Shown: in pieces, positions 39,904-48,798 of the stretch
Layout: the number at the start of each line of letters is the position of its first letter
How positions within the stretch are numbered: position 1 is the first letter of the stretch
Origin: Clostridiales bacterium
GTDB taxonomy: Bacteria > Bacillota > Clostridia > Oscillospirales > Oscillospiraceae
Assembly: GCA_004557735.1 (NCBI GenBank)
Contig: SFFV01000013.1
Location: 1-51,384 of the forward strand
Length of the DNA stretch: 51,384 bases
Reading direction: 5' to 3'
The notes under the pieces: generated by a model
Databases searched by the model: none
The model's input: the letters and a program-made list of their open reading frames with translations, nothing else
Told to the model about the DNA's origin: nothing
Made by a program: the position numbers and the translations under genes

Positions 39904-40599
39904 TCAGAAATCGACCGGAAGCTGCGGATTCGACGCGCGGAGGTTTTCGTAGAACACCGTCTCGGTGAGCGATACATAAGGTTTCACGAAAACGGAAACA
40001 CCCGGAATCGTCGCAAGGATCTGCCAGCCGAGAAAGCTCAGCTGCAATACGAAAAGATCCCATTTGTGCCCGCGCATCATAATGCGGCTCTCCCGCATAC
40101 AGCGTATCGGCGACCAGTCGGGATGATCGACCTGCAAAAATGCTGCCATGCCGTAGGCATACGAGAGGATAAGACCGGGGACGAGGAGCGCGACCGAGGC
40201 GGCCATGACGAGCGCGTCGATCAAAAGCGTAAGCGCAACGGCGCGCCAGGCAATGCCGAAGCCGTCGAGCAGGTTGCCGTAGCCGGACGTCTCGCCGCGC
40301 ACGACGTGGAGCGTATAGGCGGTGTAGCCGTAGGAGAGAATGATAAAAACCAACTGAAAGAGGATCAAAATCGCCGTCGGAACAAACTCCGTGTTGGAAA
40401 GCTCTATACGGATCATGTTCTGGTAATCGAGCGCCTCTACCGCGTTCAGATCGATCAAGATCGGCTGCCCGCCGATCTTCTGCGCCAGATAGTTGACGAT
40501 CCAGATGAACGCCAGAAGCGCAAGCGTTACAAGGCAGGGGTGCGGACGGGTTGAATCTATAAGGCTGCGGGCGCGCAGCTTCATTTCCCCTCGTGTCAT
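39904..40599 (-). CDS. DUF975-type integral membrane protein
   Basis: 231 residues with about five to six hydrophobic segments. The N-terminus begins MTRGEMKLRARSLI, and a central GLILSYAYGMAAFL precedes the CMRESRIMMRGHKWDLFVLQLSFLGW motif that typifies DUF975 proteins. The start overlaps the murC stop (ATGA), so it is co-translated with a cell-wall enzyme. The function of the family is unknown. Confidence 0.75.
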   Translation of the reverse strand: MTRGEMKLRARSLIDSTRPHPCLVTLALLAFIWIVNYLAQKIGGQPILIDLNAVEALDYQNMIRIELSNTEFVPTAILILFQLVFIILSYGYTAYTLHVVRGETSGYGNLLDGFGIAWRAVALTLLIDALVMAASVALLVPGLILSYAYGMAAFLQVDHPDWSPIRCMRESRIMMRGHKWDLFVLQLSFLGWQILATIPGVSVFVKPYVSLTETVFYENLRASNPQLPVDF

Positions 40600-41987
40600 A
40601 CTTTATCCTTTCCTCCGGCAACGAGCCGTTCGCCGATCTTGTACACATCGCCCGCGCCGACCGTGAGGATGATGTCGCCGGGGCTGGCCGTTGCGCGCAG
40701 CGTTTTTTCAAGCTCCGCATTGTCCGCAAAGAAAATGCCGTTCGGAAGCTCGCGCGCGATATCCGCCGACGAGATGCCGATGGTGTTCTTTTCGCGCGCC
40801 GCATAGATCTCCGCGAGATAGCACACGTCCGGACGGCGGAGCTGTGCAACGAAGTCACTGAAGAGAGCCTGCGTGCGGGAGTATGTATGCGGCTGAAACA
40901 CAACGATCGTGCGCTTGTAGCCAAGCGTCTCGATGGCGTCGAGGAGCGCTTTCAGCTCGCCCGGATGGTGGGCGTAATCGTCGTAGATGTCCGCGCCGTT
41001 GTACTTGCCCTTGAACTCGAACCGGCGGTTCGCGCCGGAGAATCCGGCGAGGCCATAGCGGATAGCCGCCGGGCTGCATCCGAGACAGATTGCCGCCGCG
41101 GAAGCCGCGAGCGCGTTTTTCACATTGTGGATGCCGGGGACGCGGAGGCTTACATGCGTGAACACCTCTTCACAGTATATGACGTCAAACTCCGTTTCCG
41201 CGCCGTGCCGCACAATATTGGCGGCGTAAACATCCGCGCCCTTGTTCAGTCCGAATGTGAAGATATCGCGGCCGAGCGGCGCAAGGGCGTCCATGGCGTT
41301 TTTATCCTCGGCGTTCGCAATGATGTATCCGTTTTCCGGTACGAGCGAGGCAAATTTGCGGAACGACGCCTTCACATCCTCAAGGTCCCTGAAGAAGTCG
41401 AGATGGTCGGCTTCAATGTTCAGGATGACCGCCACGGTGGGCGAGAATGCATGGAAGGAATTGTAATACTCACACGCCTCCATCACAATTGTGTCGCCCG
41501 CGCCGACGCGGTGACCGGCGTGCAGCAGCGGCAGCGTTCCGCCGATCATAACGGTCGGGTCACGCTCCGCGGCCATGAGGATGTGCGTGCACATGGAGGT
41601 CGTTGTCGTTTTGCCGTGCGTACCGGCGATGCAGAGCGAGTTCCGGTAGTCCTTCATGATCGCGCCCCACGCCTGCGTGCGCTCAAATACCGGAAGGCCG
41701 CGGCGGTGCGCCTCGACGATTTCCGGGTTTTCGTCATGCACGGCGGCAGTGCGGACAACAAACTCGGCGTCCGCCGGGATATTCTCCGCGCGGTGTCCGA
41801 TGAACACGGGGATGCCGAGCGCGCGCAGATGCGCCACGTTTGCTCCCTCGTTCATATCCGATCCGGTGATGACGAGTCCCGCTTCCGCAAGAACCTCCGC
41901 CAGAGGCGACATGGATACGCCGCCAACGCCGATCAGATGGCCGCGACGTCCCGCCCAGTAATATTCCGAAAACGATGGCATGGACAT
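40596..41987 (-). CDS. murC: UDP-N-acetylmuramate--L-alanine ligase MurC
   Basis: 463 residues. MurC-specific features are the N-terminal GVGGVSMSPLA and GSDMNEG loops, ATP loop AGTHGKTTTTSM, EACEYYNSF, LNIEADHLDFF, and the C-terminal DDYAHHPGE and FQPHTYSRT motifs. It adds the first amino acid to UDP-MurNAc. It lies outside a dcw-type cluster, as is common in Clostridia, with DUF975 and SDR genes behind it. Confidence 0.95.
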   Translation of the reverse strand: MSMPSFSEYYWAGRRGHLIGVGGVSMSPLAEVLAEAGLVITGSDMNEGANVAHLRALGIPVFIGHRAENIPADAEFVVRTAAVHDENPEIVEAHRRGLPVFERTQAWGAIMKDYRNSLCIAGTHGKTTTTSMCTHILMAAERDPTVMIGGTLPLLHAGHRVGAGDTIVMEACEYYNSFHAFSPTVAVILNIEADHLDFFRDLEDVKASFRKFASLVPENGYIIANAEDKNAMDALAPLGRDIFTFGLNKGADVYAANIVRHGAETEFDVIYCEEVFTHVSLRVPGIHNVKNALAASAAAICLGCSPAAIRYGLAGFSGANRRFEFKGKYNGADIYDDYAHHPGELKALLDAIETLGYKRTIVVFQPHTYSRTQALFSDFVAQLRRPDVCYLAEIYAAREKNTIGISSADIARELPNGIFFADNAELEKTLRATASPGDIILTVGAGDVYKIGERLVAGGKDKV

Positions 41988-42021
41988 ACTCTCCTAACCA
42001 AGTTCAAATTGCCGAAAAGAG

Positions 42022-42050
42022 ATTATACTATATCTGTTTGAAAAAAACAA
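42022..42050 (-). promoter_or_regulatory. Promoter of the murC operon
   Basis: Minus-strand TTGTTT (42050-42045) and TATAAT (42027-42022) with a 17-base spacer, in the short gap after glpK. Confidence 0.65.
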
Positions 42051-42051
42051 G

Positions 42052-43551
42052 TTACTCCCAGTCCCTTGCACGTTCCACGGCTTTATGCCAGCGTGCGCAG
42101 AGATGCTGCGCGCTTTCGGCGTCCATTTTGGGCCGGAAAATGTGCGCCGACTCACGAATGCGGACGATATCGCCAATGTCCGACCACACTCCGGCATGCA
42201 GACCTGCGAGAAAAGCCGCGCCGAACGCCGTCGTTTCCACCATGACGGGGCGGTCGATCGGACAGCGGAGGATATCCGCCTGAAACTGCATGAGGAAGCG
42301 GTTGACAGAAGCGCCGCCGTCCACACGCAGGATCCGCATGGGCGCACCGGCGTCCTTTTCCATCGCATCGATGAGATCCCGCACCTGATAGGCGATCCCC
42401 TCGAGTCCCGCGCGAACGACATGGGCGCGCGTCGTGCCGCGGGTGATGCCGACGAGCGTGCCGCGGGCGTACATATCCCAGTACGGCGCGCCGAGGCCGG
42501 TAAACGCCGAAACGAGGTATACGCCGCCGTTGTCCGGCACAGACTCGGCAAGGGTTTGTGTTTCCTCGGCCGAGGAGATGAGATGCAGCTCGTCGCGCAT
42601 CCACTGTACGGTGCTCCCGGCGTTAAAGACGCTGCCCTCGAGACAGTAATTCGTCTTGCCGCGGATGTTCCACGCCACGCACGAAAGAAGCCCGCTCCGG
42701 CTCACCGGGACGCTTGTGCCGGTATTCATCATGGAGAAGCATCCGGTGCCGTATGTGTTTTTCGCCTCGCCCGGATAGATGCACCCCTGCCCGAGCAGCG
42801 CCGCCTGCTGGTCGCCCGCAGCGCCGCAGATCGGTATGCCCGAAAGCTCCTCAAGCCCCGGCATGTGCGAGTCGATCGTGCCGTACTCCTCCGAGTTGGA
42901 CACGGGCTTGGGGAGCATGCACATCGGGATGTTCAGCGCTTCACATAGCTCGGCGTCCCATTGCAGCGTATGTATATTGAAGAGCATCGTGCGGGAAGCG
43001 TTGCTGTAGTCCGTCACATGCACACGCCCGCCGGTCAGATTCCAGATGAGCCATGTGTCCACCGTGCCGAAAAGCAGCTCGCCGCGTTCGGCCCTCTCCC
43101 GCGCGCCGGGGACGTTATCGAGAATCCAGCGCAGCTTTGTCCCGGAGAAATAAGCGTCGATCAGAAGGCCGGTCTTTTCGCGGATCTTTTCTTCCCACCC
43201 CCCGCGCCGCAGTTCCTCGCACAGCGGCGCCGTCCGGCGGCACTGCCATACGATCGCGTTATATACGGGGCGGCCCGTTTCCCTTTCCCAGACGATCGTT
43301 GTTTCACGCTGGTTGGTAATGCCGACGGCGGCAATGTCCGCTGCGGATAGCCCGCTCGCGCGGAATGCCTCCGAGAGCGATTCAAGCTGCGTATAGAGGA
43401 TCGTCATCGGGTCATGCTCCACCCAGCCGGGCTGCGGATAGATCTGCGCGAAGGGGTGCTGCGAAAGAGACGCGATCTTCCCGTTCGCATCAAAGATGAT
43501 GGCGCGGGAGCTTGTCGTTCCCTGGTCAAGGGCGATAACGTGCTGACTCAT
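42052..43551 (-). CDS. glpK: Glycerol kinase
   Basis: 499 residues from the ATG at 43551, preceded by AAGGAGG. It is a full-length FGGY kinase with the N-terminal DQGTTSSRAI phosphate loop, the glycerol-binding GWVEHDP and QRET segments, GTVDTWLIW, AGDQQAALLGQ and the C-terminal VDGGASVNRFLMQFQAD. It makes glycerol-3-phosphate for lipid synthesis or catabolism. No glpF or glpD is adjacent. An alpha/beta hydrolase resembling monoacylglycerol lipases is divergent from it and could supply glycerol. Confidence 0.96.
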   Translation of the reverse strand: MSQHVIALDQGTTSSRAIIFDANGKIASLSQHPFAQIYPQPGWVEHDPMTILYTQLESLSEAFRASGLSAADIAAVGITNQRETTIVWERETGRPVYNAIVWQCRRTAPLCEELRRGGWEEKIREKTGLLIDAYFSGTKLRWILDNVPGARERAERGELLFGTVDTWLIWNLTGGRVHVTDYSNASRTMLFNIHTLQWDAELCEALNIPMCMLPKPVSNSEEYGTIDSHMPGLEELSGIPICGAAGDQQAALLGQGCIYPGEAKNTYGTGCFSMMNTGTSVPVSRSGLLSCVAWNIRGKTNYCLEGSVFNAGSTVQWMRDELHLISSAEETQTLAESVPDNGGVYLVSAFTGLGAPYWDMYARGTLVGITRGTTRAHVVRAGLEGIAYQVRDLIDAMEKDAGAPMRILRVDGGASVNRFLMQFQADILRCPIDRPVMVETTAFGAAFLAGLHAGVWSDIGDIVRIRESAHIFRPKMDAESAQHLCARWHKAVERARDWE

Positions 43552-43563
43552 GGGATAACCTCC

Positions 43564-43591
43564 TTGATTTTCGCCGGAAATTGTATATAAT
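43564..43591 (+). promoter_or_regulatory. Promoter of the hydrolase gene
   Basis: TTGATT (43564-43569) and TATAAT (43586-43591) with a 16-base spacer in the glpK-hydrolase divergent gap. Confidence 0.6.
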
Positions 43592-43637
43592 ATATTTTGC
43601 AGTACAGGCATTATAGCACAAGAAAGGATCTTTGGCT

Positions 43638-44573
43638 ATGGCACGCATGTCGGAATTTACATTTTTATCTTCGGACGGACAGACCGCGCTCTCCGCGCGC
43701 GAGTATCTTCCGGAGGGAGACTCCGCAGGCATCGTTCAGATTGTGCACGGCATCGCCGAGCACATCGCCCGGTATGACGCCTTTGCCTCGTTTCTCGCCG
43801 GGCACGGCTTTATCGTTGTGATGCACGATCAGCTCGGCCACGGAAAAAGCGCGCCGGATGAGGCGCATCTCGGCTTTTTCAGCGAGGAGAACGGTTGGGA
43901 AAAAGCAGTGCAGGATATCCGCTCGCTGCATGACAAAACGGCGGCGAAGTATCCCGGCAAGCCGTATTTCATTTTCGGCCACAGCATGGGTTCGTTCCTG
44001 ACACGAACCTATCTCATCCGCTTCCGCACGGGGCTGGACGGCGCGGTCATCAGCGGCACCGGCCATCAGAGTCCCGCTCTCGTATCGGCGGGCAAGGCGA
44101 TGAGCGCCATTGACATCCGCCGGAACGGGCCGATGCACAAGAGCGATTTTCTCAACCGGATGGCGTTTGGCAGCTACAACGACAAATTCGAGAACCCGCG
44201 CACCGCGAGCGACTGGCTCAGCCGCGACGAGGCCGCCGTGGACCTTTACAATGAAGACCCTCTCTGCGGCTTTATCCCGGCGGCAGGGCTGCTGCACGAC
44301 ATGATGAGCGGCATTGCGTTCATCACCAAGCCGAAAAACATCGCCCGTATGAAAAAGGATCTGCCGATTCTGTTCGTTTCCGGCGACTGCGACCCCGTCG
44401 GCGAGCAGGGCCGCGGCGTGATCCGCGCGTACAAATCCTTTCTTAAGGCCGGCATGAAGGACGTCACCATGAAGCTCTACCATGGCGGACGGCACGAAAT
44501 GCTCAACGAAACGAACCGCGCCGAAGTCTACGAGGACGTTTTGGGCTGGCTCAACAGCAAAGCGGGAAAATAA
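43638..44573 (+). CDS. Alpha/beta hydrolase, monoacylglycerol-lipase-like
   Basis: 311 residues from the ATG at 43638, about ten bases after AAAGGAT; an ATG at 43647 is also possible. Hydrolase_4 features: QIVHGIAEHIARYD near the oxyanion hole, DQLGHGKS, the nucleophile Ser in FGHSMGSF, the acid in VSGDCDPVG and the catalytic His in YHGGRHEMLNE. Such enzymes hydrolyse monoglycerides or lysophospholipids. Divergence from glycerol kinase supports a lipid or glycerol link. There is no signal peptide, so it is cytoplasmic. Confidence 0.88.
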   Translation: MARMSEFTFLSSDGQTALSAREYLPEGDSAGIVQIVHGIAEHIARYDAFASFLAGHGFIVVMHDQLGHGKSAPDEAHLGFFSEENGWEKAVQDIRSLHDKTAAKYPGKPYFIFGHSMGSFLTRTYLIRFRTGLDGAVISGTGHQSPALVSAGKAMSAIDIRRNGPMHKSDFLNRMAFGSYNDKFENPRTASDWLSRDEAAVDLYNEDPLCGFIPAAGLLHDMMSGIAFITKPKNIARMKKDLPILFVSGDCDPVGEQGRGVIRAYKSFLKAGMKDVTMKLYHGGRHEMLNETNRAEVYEDVLGWLNSKAGK

Positions 44574-44592
44574 TGCCGGATCGTCCCGGTAC

Positions 44593-44620
44593 ATAGGGAC
44601 TTGCCGCGCCGGAATACAAT
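44593..44620 (+). promoter_or_regulatory. Possible sporulation (sigma-E/sigma-K type) promoter of sigK
   Basis: ATA (44593-44595) lies 16 bases before GAATACAAT (44612-44620), close to the sigma-E pattern ATA-N16-CATACAAT and compatible with sigma-K autoregulation. This is a short motif, so the call is tentative. Confidence 0.4.
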
Positions 44621-44648
44621 AAACCATCCGTTAAGGGAGGTTTGCTGT

Positions 44649-45338
44649 ATGCTGGCAAGTGCGTTTCTACTTCTGCTCAACGGCGCGTTTCTCTCGCTGC
44701 GGCTCGGCGCCGGTTCCGGTTCGTTTCCGCGGCCGCTGCCTGCCAAGGAAGAACGGCGCTGCGTGGAGCGCTGGATGCAGGGCGATCTCGAAGCCCGAAA
44801 TACGCTCATCGAACATAACCTGCGTCTTGTGGCACACATCATAAAAAAGTATTATACGAGCGAAAGTGAGCAGGACGATCTCATTTCCATCGGAACGGTG
44901 GGGCTCATCAAGGGCGTTTCGACGTACCGCCCGGACAAAGGCGTGCGTCTCGCGACCTACGCCTCGCGATGCATTGAAAATGAAGTGCTCATGCACTTCC
45001 GCGGCAGCCGGAAAAGCGCAGGCGATCTCTCGCTCTCCGACTCCATCGACACCGACTCTGACGGCAATTCGCTGTCGCTGATGGACGTTCTGGCCGACGA
45101 AGAGGATATGTCCGAGCGGGTCGTGCAAACCGATCTCTGCCGCCGACTTTCAAAAATGATCGACGATGCGCTCGATGAGCGCGAAGCCGAGATCCTCCGT
45201 CTGCGCTACGGGCTCAGCGGCGGCGCCGCGCTCACGCAGCGCGAGACCGCCAAACTCTGCGGCATCTCCCGCTCCTATGTGTCGCGGCTGGAGAAAAAGG
45301 CGCTGGAAAAACTCAAAAGAAAAATGGAAGAAGAATAA
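44649..45338 (+). CDS. sigK: Sporulation sigma factor, pro-sigma-K
   Basis: 229 residues from the ATG at 44649, preceded by AGGGAGG. The first ~25 residues (MLASAFLLLLNGAFLSLRLG) are a hydrophobic pro-sequence, as cleaved by SpoIVFB in spore formers. The sigma-K core then starts FPRPLPAKEERRCVE and continues NLRLVAHIIKKYY, DDLISIGTVGLIKGV, LATYASRCIENEVLMHFR and the region 4 helix-turn-helix RETAKLCGISRSYVSRLEKKAL. The gene is uninterrupted, so there is no skin-type element. It controls late mother-cell genes. The VanY peptidase gene begins two bases after its stop. Confidence 0.94.
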   Translation: MLASAFLLLLNGAFLSLRLGAGSGSFPRPLPAKEERRCVERWMQGDLEARNTLIEHNLRLVAHIIKKYYTSESEQDDLISIGTVGLIKGVSTYRPDKGVRLATYASRCIENEVLMHFRGSRKSAGDLSLSDSIDTDSDGNSLSLMDVLADEEDMSERVVQTDLCRRLSKMIDDALDEREAEILRLRYGLSGGAALTQRETAKLCGISRSYVSRLEKKALEKLKRKMEEE

Positions 45339-45339
45339 C

Positions 45340-46218
45340 ATGAACACGCGAAAGATCATCGGGATCGTTATCATGGTCCTTTTACTGCTTCTGTGCGCGG
45401 TGCTGGCGGTTCTGCGCTTCGGCGCGGCCAGGGCGTCGGACGCCGCCGCGCTCCGGGAGTCTCTGGCGACGCCGGCGCCGACCGCCACACCGGACGTAAC
45501 CCCGGAGCCGTCTCCCACGCCGGAACCGACGGCGACGCCGGAGCCTACAGCAACGCCCGAGCCGACGCCGGACCCCGACTCCCCCGCCGGCCGCGCCGCG
45601 GCGCTCGGTCTGCCGGAGCCGCCGGACATTGATATCAACAGCTGGGAATTCATCCTTGCGAATGCCGACAACTCCATCGCCGAGTACGCCCCGCCGGAGC
45701 TTGTAACGCTCGAGGGGCAGCTCGTGGACAGCCGCATTGCCGATGCGCTTGCCGCCATGGCGGCGGACACCCGCGCGCAGGGGCTTTCCGTGTATCTCTC
45801 CTCCGGCTACCGGAGCTACGCCGATCAGGAGGCAAACTTCCTCCGCGTCTGCCGGAACAACGGCGTATCCGACGGCAAGGACAGCAACGGCTTTTACATC
45901 ACCATGCCCGCCGGTCACAGTGAGCACCAGACCGGCCTTTGCTGCGATATCACGGATATCTACTATCCGACGAAAAACCGCTCTCTGGAAAACACGGCCA
46001 TGTTCCAGTACATGAGCGCGCATTGCCAGGAATTCGGCTTTATCCTGCGTTTCCCCGACGGCATGGAGCCGATCACCGGCGTGATGTATGAGCCGTTCCA
46101 CTTCCGCTATGTCGGCGTGGAGGCTGCCGAGTATATCACCGCCAACAATATCTGTTTTGAGACCTTCGTTTCGCTCTACCGCGACATCGGTACCGCGGAA
46201 AATCCGCAGGAATCGTAA
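45340..46218 (+). CDS. VanY-family D,D-/L,D-carboxypeptidase, membrane anchored
   Basis: 292 residues from the ATG at 45340. An N-terminal signal anchor (about 5-27) and a Pro/Thr/Glu-rich stalk (about 45-85, repeats of the form TPEPTA) carry a D-Ala-D-Ala carboxypeptidase domain. It has YLSSGYRSYADQ, the Zn-binding SEHQTGLCCDITD (His and Asp) and the catalytic/ligand pair in EPFHFRYVG. It trims peptidoglycan stem peptides outside the membrane. Coupling to sigK suggests a function in spore cortex or mother-cell wall remodelling. The stalk resembles that of the 22.1 kb protein. Confidence 0.88.
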   Translation: MNTRKIIGIVIMVLLLLLCAVLAVLRFGAARASDAAALRESLATPAPTATPDVTPEPSPTPEPTATPEPTATPEPTPDPDSPAGRAAALGLPEPPDIDINSWEFILANADNSIAEYAPPELVTLEGQLVDSRIADALAAMAADTRAQGLSVYLSSGYRSYADQEANFLRVCRNNGVSDGKDSNGFYITMPAGHSEHQTGLCCDITDIYYPTKNRSLENTAMFQYMSAHCQEFGFILRFPDGMEPITGVMYEPFHFRYVGVEAAEYITANNICFETFVSLYRDIGTAENPQES

Positions 46219-46226
46219 AAAAAGAC

Positions 46227-46255
46227 TTGCATTTGCTCACACCTTGTGGTAGTAT
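46227..46255 (+). promoter_or_regulatory. Promoter of the tRNA-Pro gene
   Basis: TTGCAT (46227-46232) and TAGTAT (46250-46255) with a 17-base spacer, 18 bases before the tRNA. Confidence 0.6.
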
Positions 46256-46273
46256 AACAAAGCTGTTGGAAAT

Positions 46274-46350
46274 CCGGGTGTGGCGAAGTTTGGTATCGCG
46301 CCTGAATGGGGTTCAGGAGGCCGCTGGTTCAAGTCCAGTCACTCGGACCA
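46274..46350 (+). tRNA. tRNA-Pro (anticodon GGG)
   Basis: A 77-base cloverleaf with encoded CCA end. The acceptor stem CCGGGTG pairs with CACTCGG, the anticodon arm is CCTGA-ATGGGGT-TCAGG with anticodon GGG, and the T-arm loop contains GGTTCAAGTCC. Confidence 0.95.
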
Positions 46351-46351
46351 A

Positions 46352-46395
46352 AAATCGACAGGTTTCGATTAAGAAACCTGTCGATTTATTTTTTT
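46352..46395. terminator. Bidirectional terminator after tRNA-Pro
   Basis: A 15-base perfect stem (46352-46366 with 46373-46387) with six-base loop, followed by T-rich sequence on the plus side and TTTTT on the minus side, where it ends the methyltransferase transcript. Confidence 0.88.
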
Positions 46396-46444
46396 ATCCA
46401 ATGCGCTCGTCTTGCCCGGAAATTGGCGGCCCTCGCATTCAGTC

Positions 46445-47161
46445 TTATTTTTTCCTCAACACGATTTTAATAAAGTTCAAATACTTTCCCCCGCCGGCTT
46501 CTATGGCTCTGCGGTCACCAATCGCATACGCATTCTCCTGCCTTAGCCAGTCCGCCCATACTTCTTCATTGGATTCCATCTGGCAAACTTCGATGATCTC
46601 AGCATCCCGGCTCCGACTGACCATGCTGCGCCAGTATGCCGCATCATGCATATAGTCCAGCTGCTCCGGCGTCCAGGACAGCAGCAATTCCGGAGGCAAA
46701 TGATCGTGGCAGTCTTTCTTCATACCTGGGATCGCGATGTAGACATATCCGCCTTTCTTCACAAAGGGGAGGAGTTTTTGATCCAGAAAATCCGGATCAC
46801 GGCCAAAATAGTTGTAGGAATCCGTACTGACGACGGCATTAAAGAACTCTGCTTCAAACGGCAAAGCGGCCGCATCCGCTTTGACCGGAACAGCTTCCGT
46901 TTCGGACAGCCCCATTTCCCGGAAAAAACGCCGGTTTTCCTCCGGATCGCTCCACAGGTCCGCGGCATAGACGGTAAAACCGTATTCCTTTGCCAGAAAC
47001 ACGCTTGTCAGACCCTGTCCGCTGCCAAGGTCACAAACCACGCTCCCGGCAGGGATCTTATGCCCGATCAGCAGCTCTTCCTCCAATTTTACAGGATTTG
47101 GCCCCATGATTTTCCCCATGAGTTCCGGCGTGTTGTATTTTTCGCTTAACGGATATTTCAT
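46445..47161 (-). CDS. Class I SAM-dependent methyltransferase
   Basis: 238 residues with the Rossmann methyltransferase core: motif I VVCDLGSGQGLTSVFLA, acidic motif II VYAADLWSD, ADAAALPFE, and motif IV-V VVSTDSYNYFGRD. It resembles the small-molecule Methyltransf_11/25 type rather than RNA or protein methylases. It follows the RsgA-type gene by five bases, so it probably belongs to the TetR-controlled operon. The substrate is unknown. Confidence 0.8.
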   Translation of the reverse strand: MKYPLSEKYNTPELMGKIMGPNPVKLEEELLIGHKIPAGSVVCDLGSGQGLTSVFLAKEYGFTVYAADLWSDPEENRRFFREMGLSETEAVPVKADAAALPFEAEFFNAVVSTDSYNYFGRDPDFLDQKLLPFVKKGGYVYIAIPGMKKDCHDHLPPELLLSWTPEQLDYMHDAAYWRSMVSRSRDAEIIEVCQMESNEEVWADWLRQENAYAIGDRRAIEAGGGKYLNFIKIVLRKK

Positions 47162-47166
47162 GTATA

Positions 47167-48201
47167 TTACCTCTTCTTGTTATACTTATTGATTTTTGAG
47201 ACCTCTTTGAATTTCTTTTCTTTTGCGGCCAGATAGCTTTCGCTGTCGGCGGCATAAGAATTCTCGTTTTTCAGCTTTTGATAGGACAGCCAGCGGCCGC
47301 CATCCAGATCACCGCTCCGGATGGCAGCACGGACAGCGCAGCCCGGTTCGCCCGAGTGGGAACAGTTGCGGAAACGGCACCGGGCAGCCAGTTCTTCAAT
47401 GTCCCCGAACGTTTGCTCAACGCCGGAAGCAGCATCCCACATTCCCAGTTCACGCATCCCCGGGGTATCGATGACCATGGCCCCGTTGGACAGAAACAGC
47501 AGTTCCCGGTGGGTCGTGGTGTGATGGCCCTTGTCATCCTTTCGCAGACCGCCGGTTGTCAGCCGGTCCTCTCCCAGCAGGCGGTTGATCAGCGTGGACT
47601 TGCCCACACCGGAGGAACCCACAAAGGCAACGGTCCGGCCCTGTGTGATATAAGGCATGATCTGCCGGTATCCGTCCGACTCCATGGCAGATGTGGTGAG
47701 AATATCCACGCCCATGGCGATGGCTTCCACTTCCCTTTGTTTTTGGGGCAGATCCGCGCACAGGTCCGCTTTTGTCAGTACCGCCACCGGCTCCGCTCCG
47801 CTCTCCCATGCAGCGGCAAGATAGCGTTCCAGACGGCGCAGGTTGAAATCGTTGTTCAGACTCATGCACAGAAACACGGTATCGATATTGGCGGCTATCA
47901 CCTGTTCCGTTTTGGAAGTGCCGGCCGCCTTGCGCACAAACAGGCTTTTGCGGGGCAGCACCTGATGGATGACGGCAGTATCCGGACCGGCACAGCTGAC
48001 CGTCACATAGTCGCCTACGGCGGGGTAATCGGACGGGGACTGCGCATCGAATTGAAACTTGCCGGAAACAAGAGCATTCTGTTCACCCATGATGGTGCCG
48101 ATTCGATACATACCCTTTTCCTGCAGCACGATCCGCGCTACGGTCAGTTCGGGATACTGAGCGGCCAGCGCCGCCCAGCGGTCCGGGACAGAAAAATTCA
48201 T
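47167..48201 (-). CDS. rsgA: RsgA/YjeQ-type circularly permuted GTPase
   Basis: 344 residues from the ATG at 48201, eight bases after GGAGAGG and overlapping the TetR stop. An OB-fold N-terminus is followed by permuted G-motifs, LTKADL (G4), VGSSGVGKSTLIN (G1) and DTPGMRELGMW (G3). A C-terminal zinc knuckle is CRFRNCSHSGEPGC. RsgA assists 30S ribosome maturation. Position in a TetR-regulated accessory operon suggests a second, inducible paralogue rather than the housekeeping copy, since core rsgA usually sits with rpe and stk genes. The genome would need checking for the other copy. Confidence 0.88.
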   Translation of the reverse strand: MNFSVPDRWAALAAQYPELTVARIVLQEKGMYRIGTIMGEQNALVSGKFQFDAQSPSDYPAVGDYVTVSCAGPDTAVIHQVLPRKSLFVRKAAGTSKTEQVIAANIDTVFLCMSLNNDFNLRRLERYLAAAWESGAEPVAVLTKADLCADLPQKQREVEAIAMGVDILTTSAMESDGYRQIMPYITQGRTVAFVGSSGVGKSTLINRLLGEDRLTTGGLRKDDKGHHTTTHRELLFLSNGAMVIDTPGMRELGMWDAASGVEQTFGDIEELAARCRFRNCSHSGEPGCAVRAAIRSGDLDGGRWLSYQKLKNENSYAADSESYLAAKEKKFKEVSKINKYNKKR

Positions 48202-48767
48202 CTGAGCCACCTCTCCAAATGGGCGTCCAGCAAGGCATATACCGACGCCTTATCGTCCGCATCATCGCAGACGCTGTACAATAGGTACATTGGGCCGTAA
48301 AATGCCAGGGCTTCCGCCTGAGAACCCAACAGATCTGCAACATAGTTCAACGGACCGGCGCCGAGATACTGACGGTAAAGACCGGTCATTTCTTCGCTGC
48401 GGTATTGTTCCACCGTCAGCATCTTTCGGAAAGAAGATGCAAATCCATCTTCCGTCCAATACCGGAATTGCTGTTTGCTGAATGTGATCAGATCCTCTAT
48501 GGACGATCGTTCGTAGGCTTCCGGCATGGCCTCTGCCGTTCCTTCCGGCAAAGAACAGGCGATCGCGTTTTCTCCGTCCCGCTGTTCCATGACCTGTAAG
48601 ATGCTGTCAAAAATATCCCGTTTATTTTTGTAGTGTTTATAGAGAGAAGGGGCTTTGATCCCGACAGCTTTTGCGATCTGATCGACACTGACAGCCTCAT
48701 ATCCCTCTTTTGAAAACAGTTTTACTGCTTCAGTCAGAATCCTTTGTTTCGTCGTTTCGTTTTTCAT
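48198..48767 (-). CDS. TetR-family transcriptional regulator
   Basis: 189 residues. The N-terminal helix-turn-helix (QRILTEAVKLFSKEGYEAVSVDQIAKAVGIKAPSLYKHYKNKRDIF) is classical TetR. The C-terminal ligand domain is variable and gives no hint of inducer. Its stop overlaps the RsgA start. It probably represses its own operon through the inverted repeat in the promoter just upstream (48805-48820). Confidence 0.9.
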   Translation of the reverse strand: MKNETTKQRILTEAVKLFSKEGYEAVSVDQIAKAVGIKAPSLYKHYKNKRDIFDSILQVMEQRDGENAIACSLPEGTAEAMPEAYERSSIEDLITFSKQQFRYWTEDGFASSFRKMLTVEQYRSEEMTGLYRQYLGAGPLNYVADLLGSQAEALAFYGPMYLLYSVCDDADDKASVYALLDAHLERWLR

Positions 48768-48798
48768 GACGCCCTCACAGTGAATGGTTGTTGGCTAG

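Noticed and set aside
45166..45339. Extending the VanY-type gene upstream into sigK
   Set aside because: The upstream part is an out-of-frame reading of sigK region 4. The ATG at 45340 gives a normal signal anchor.
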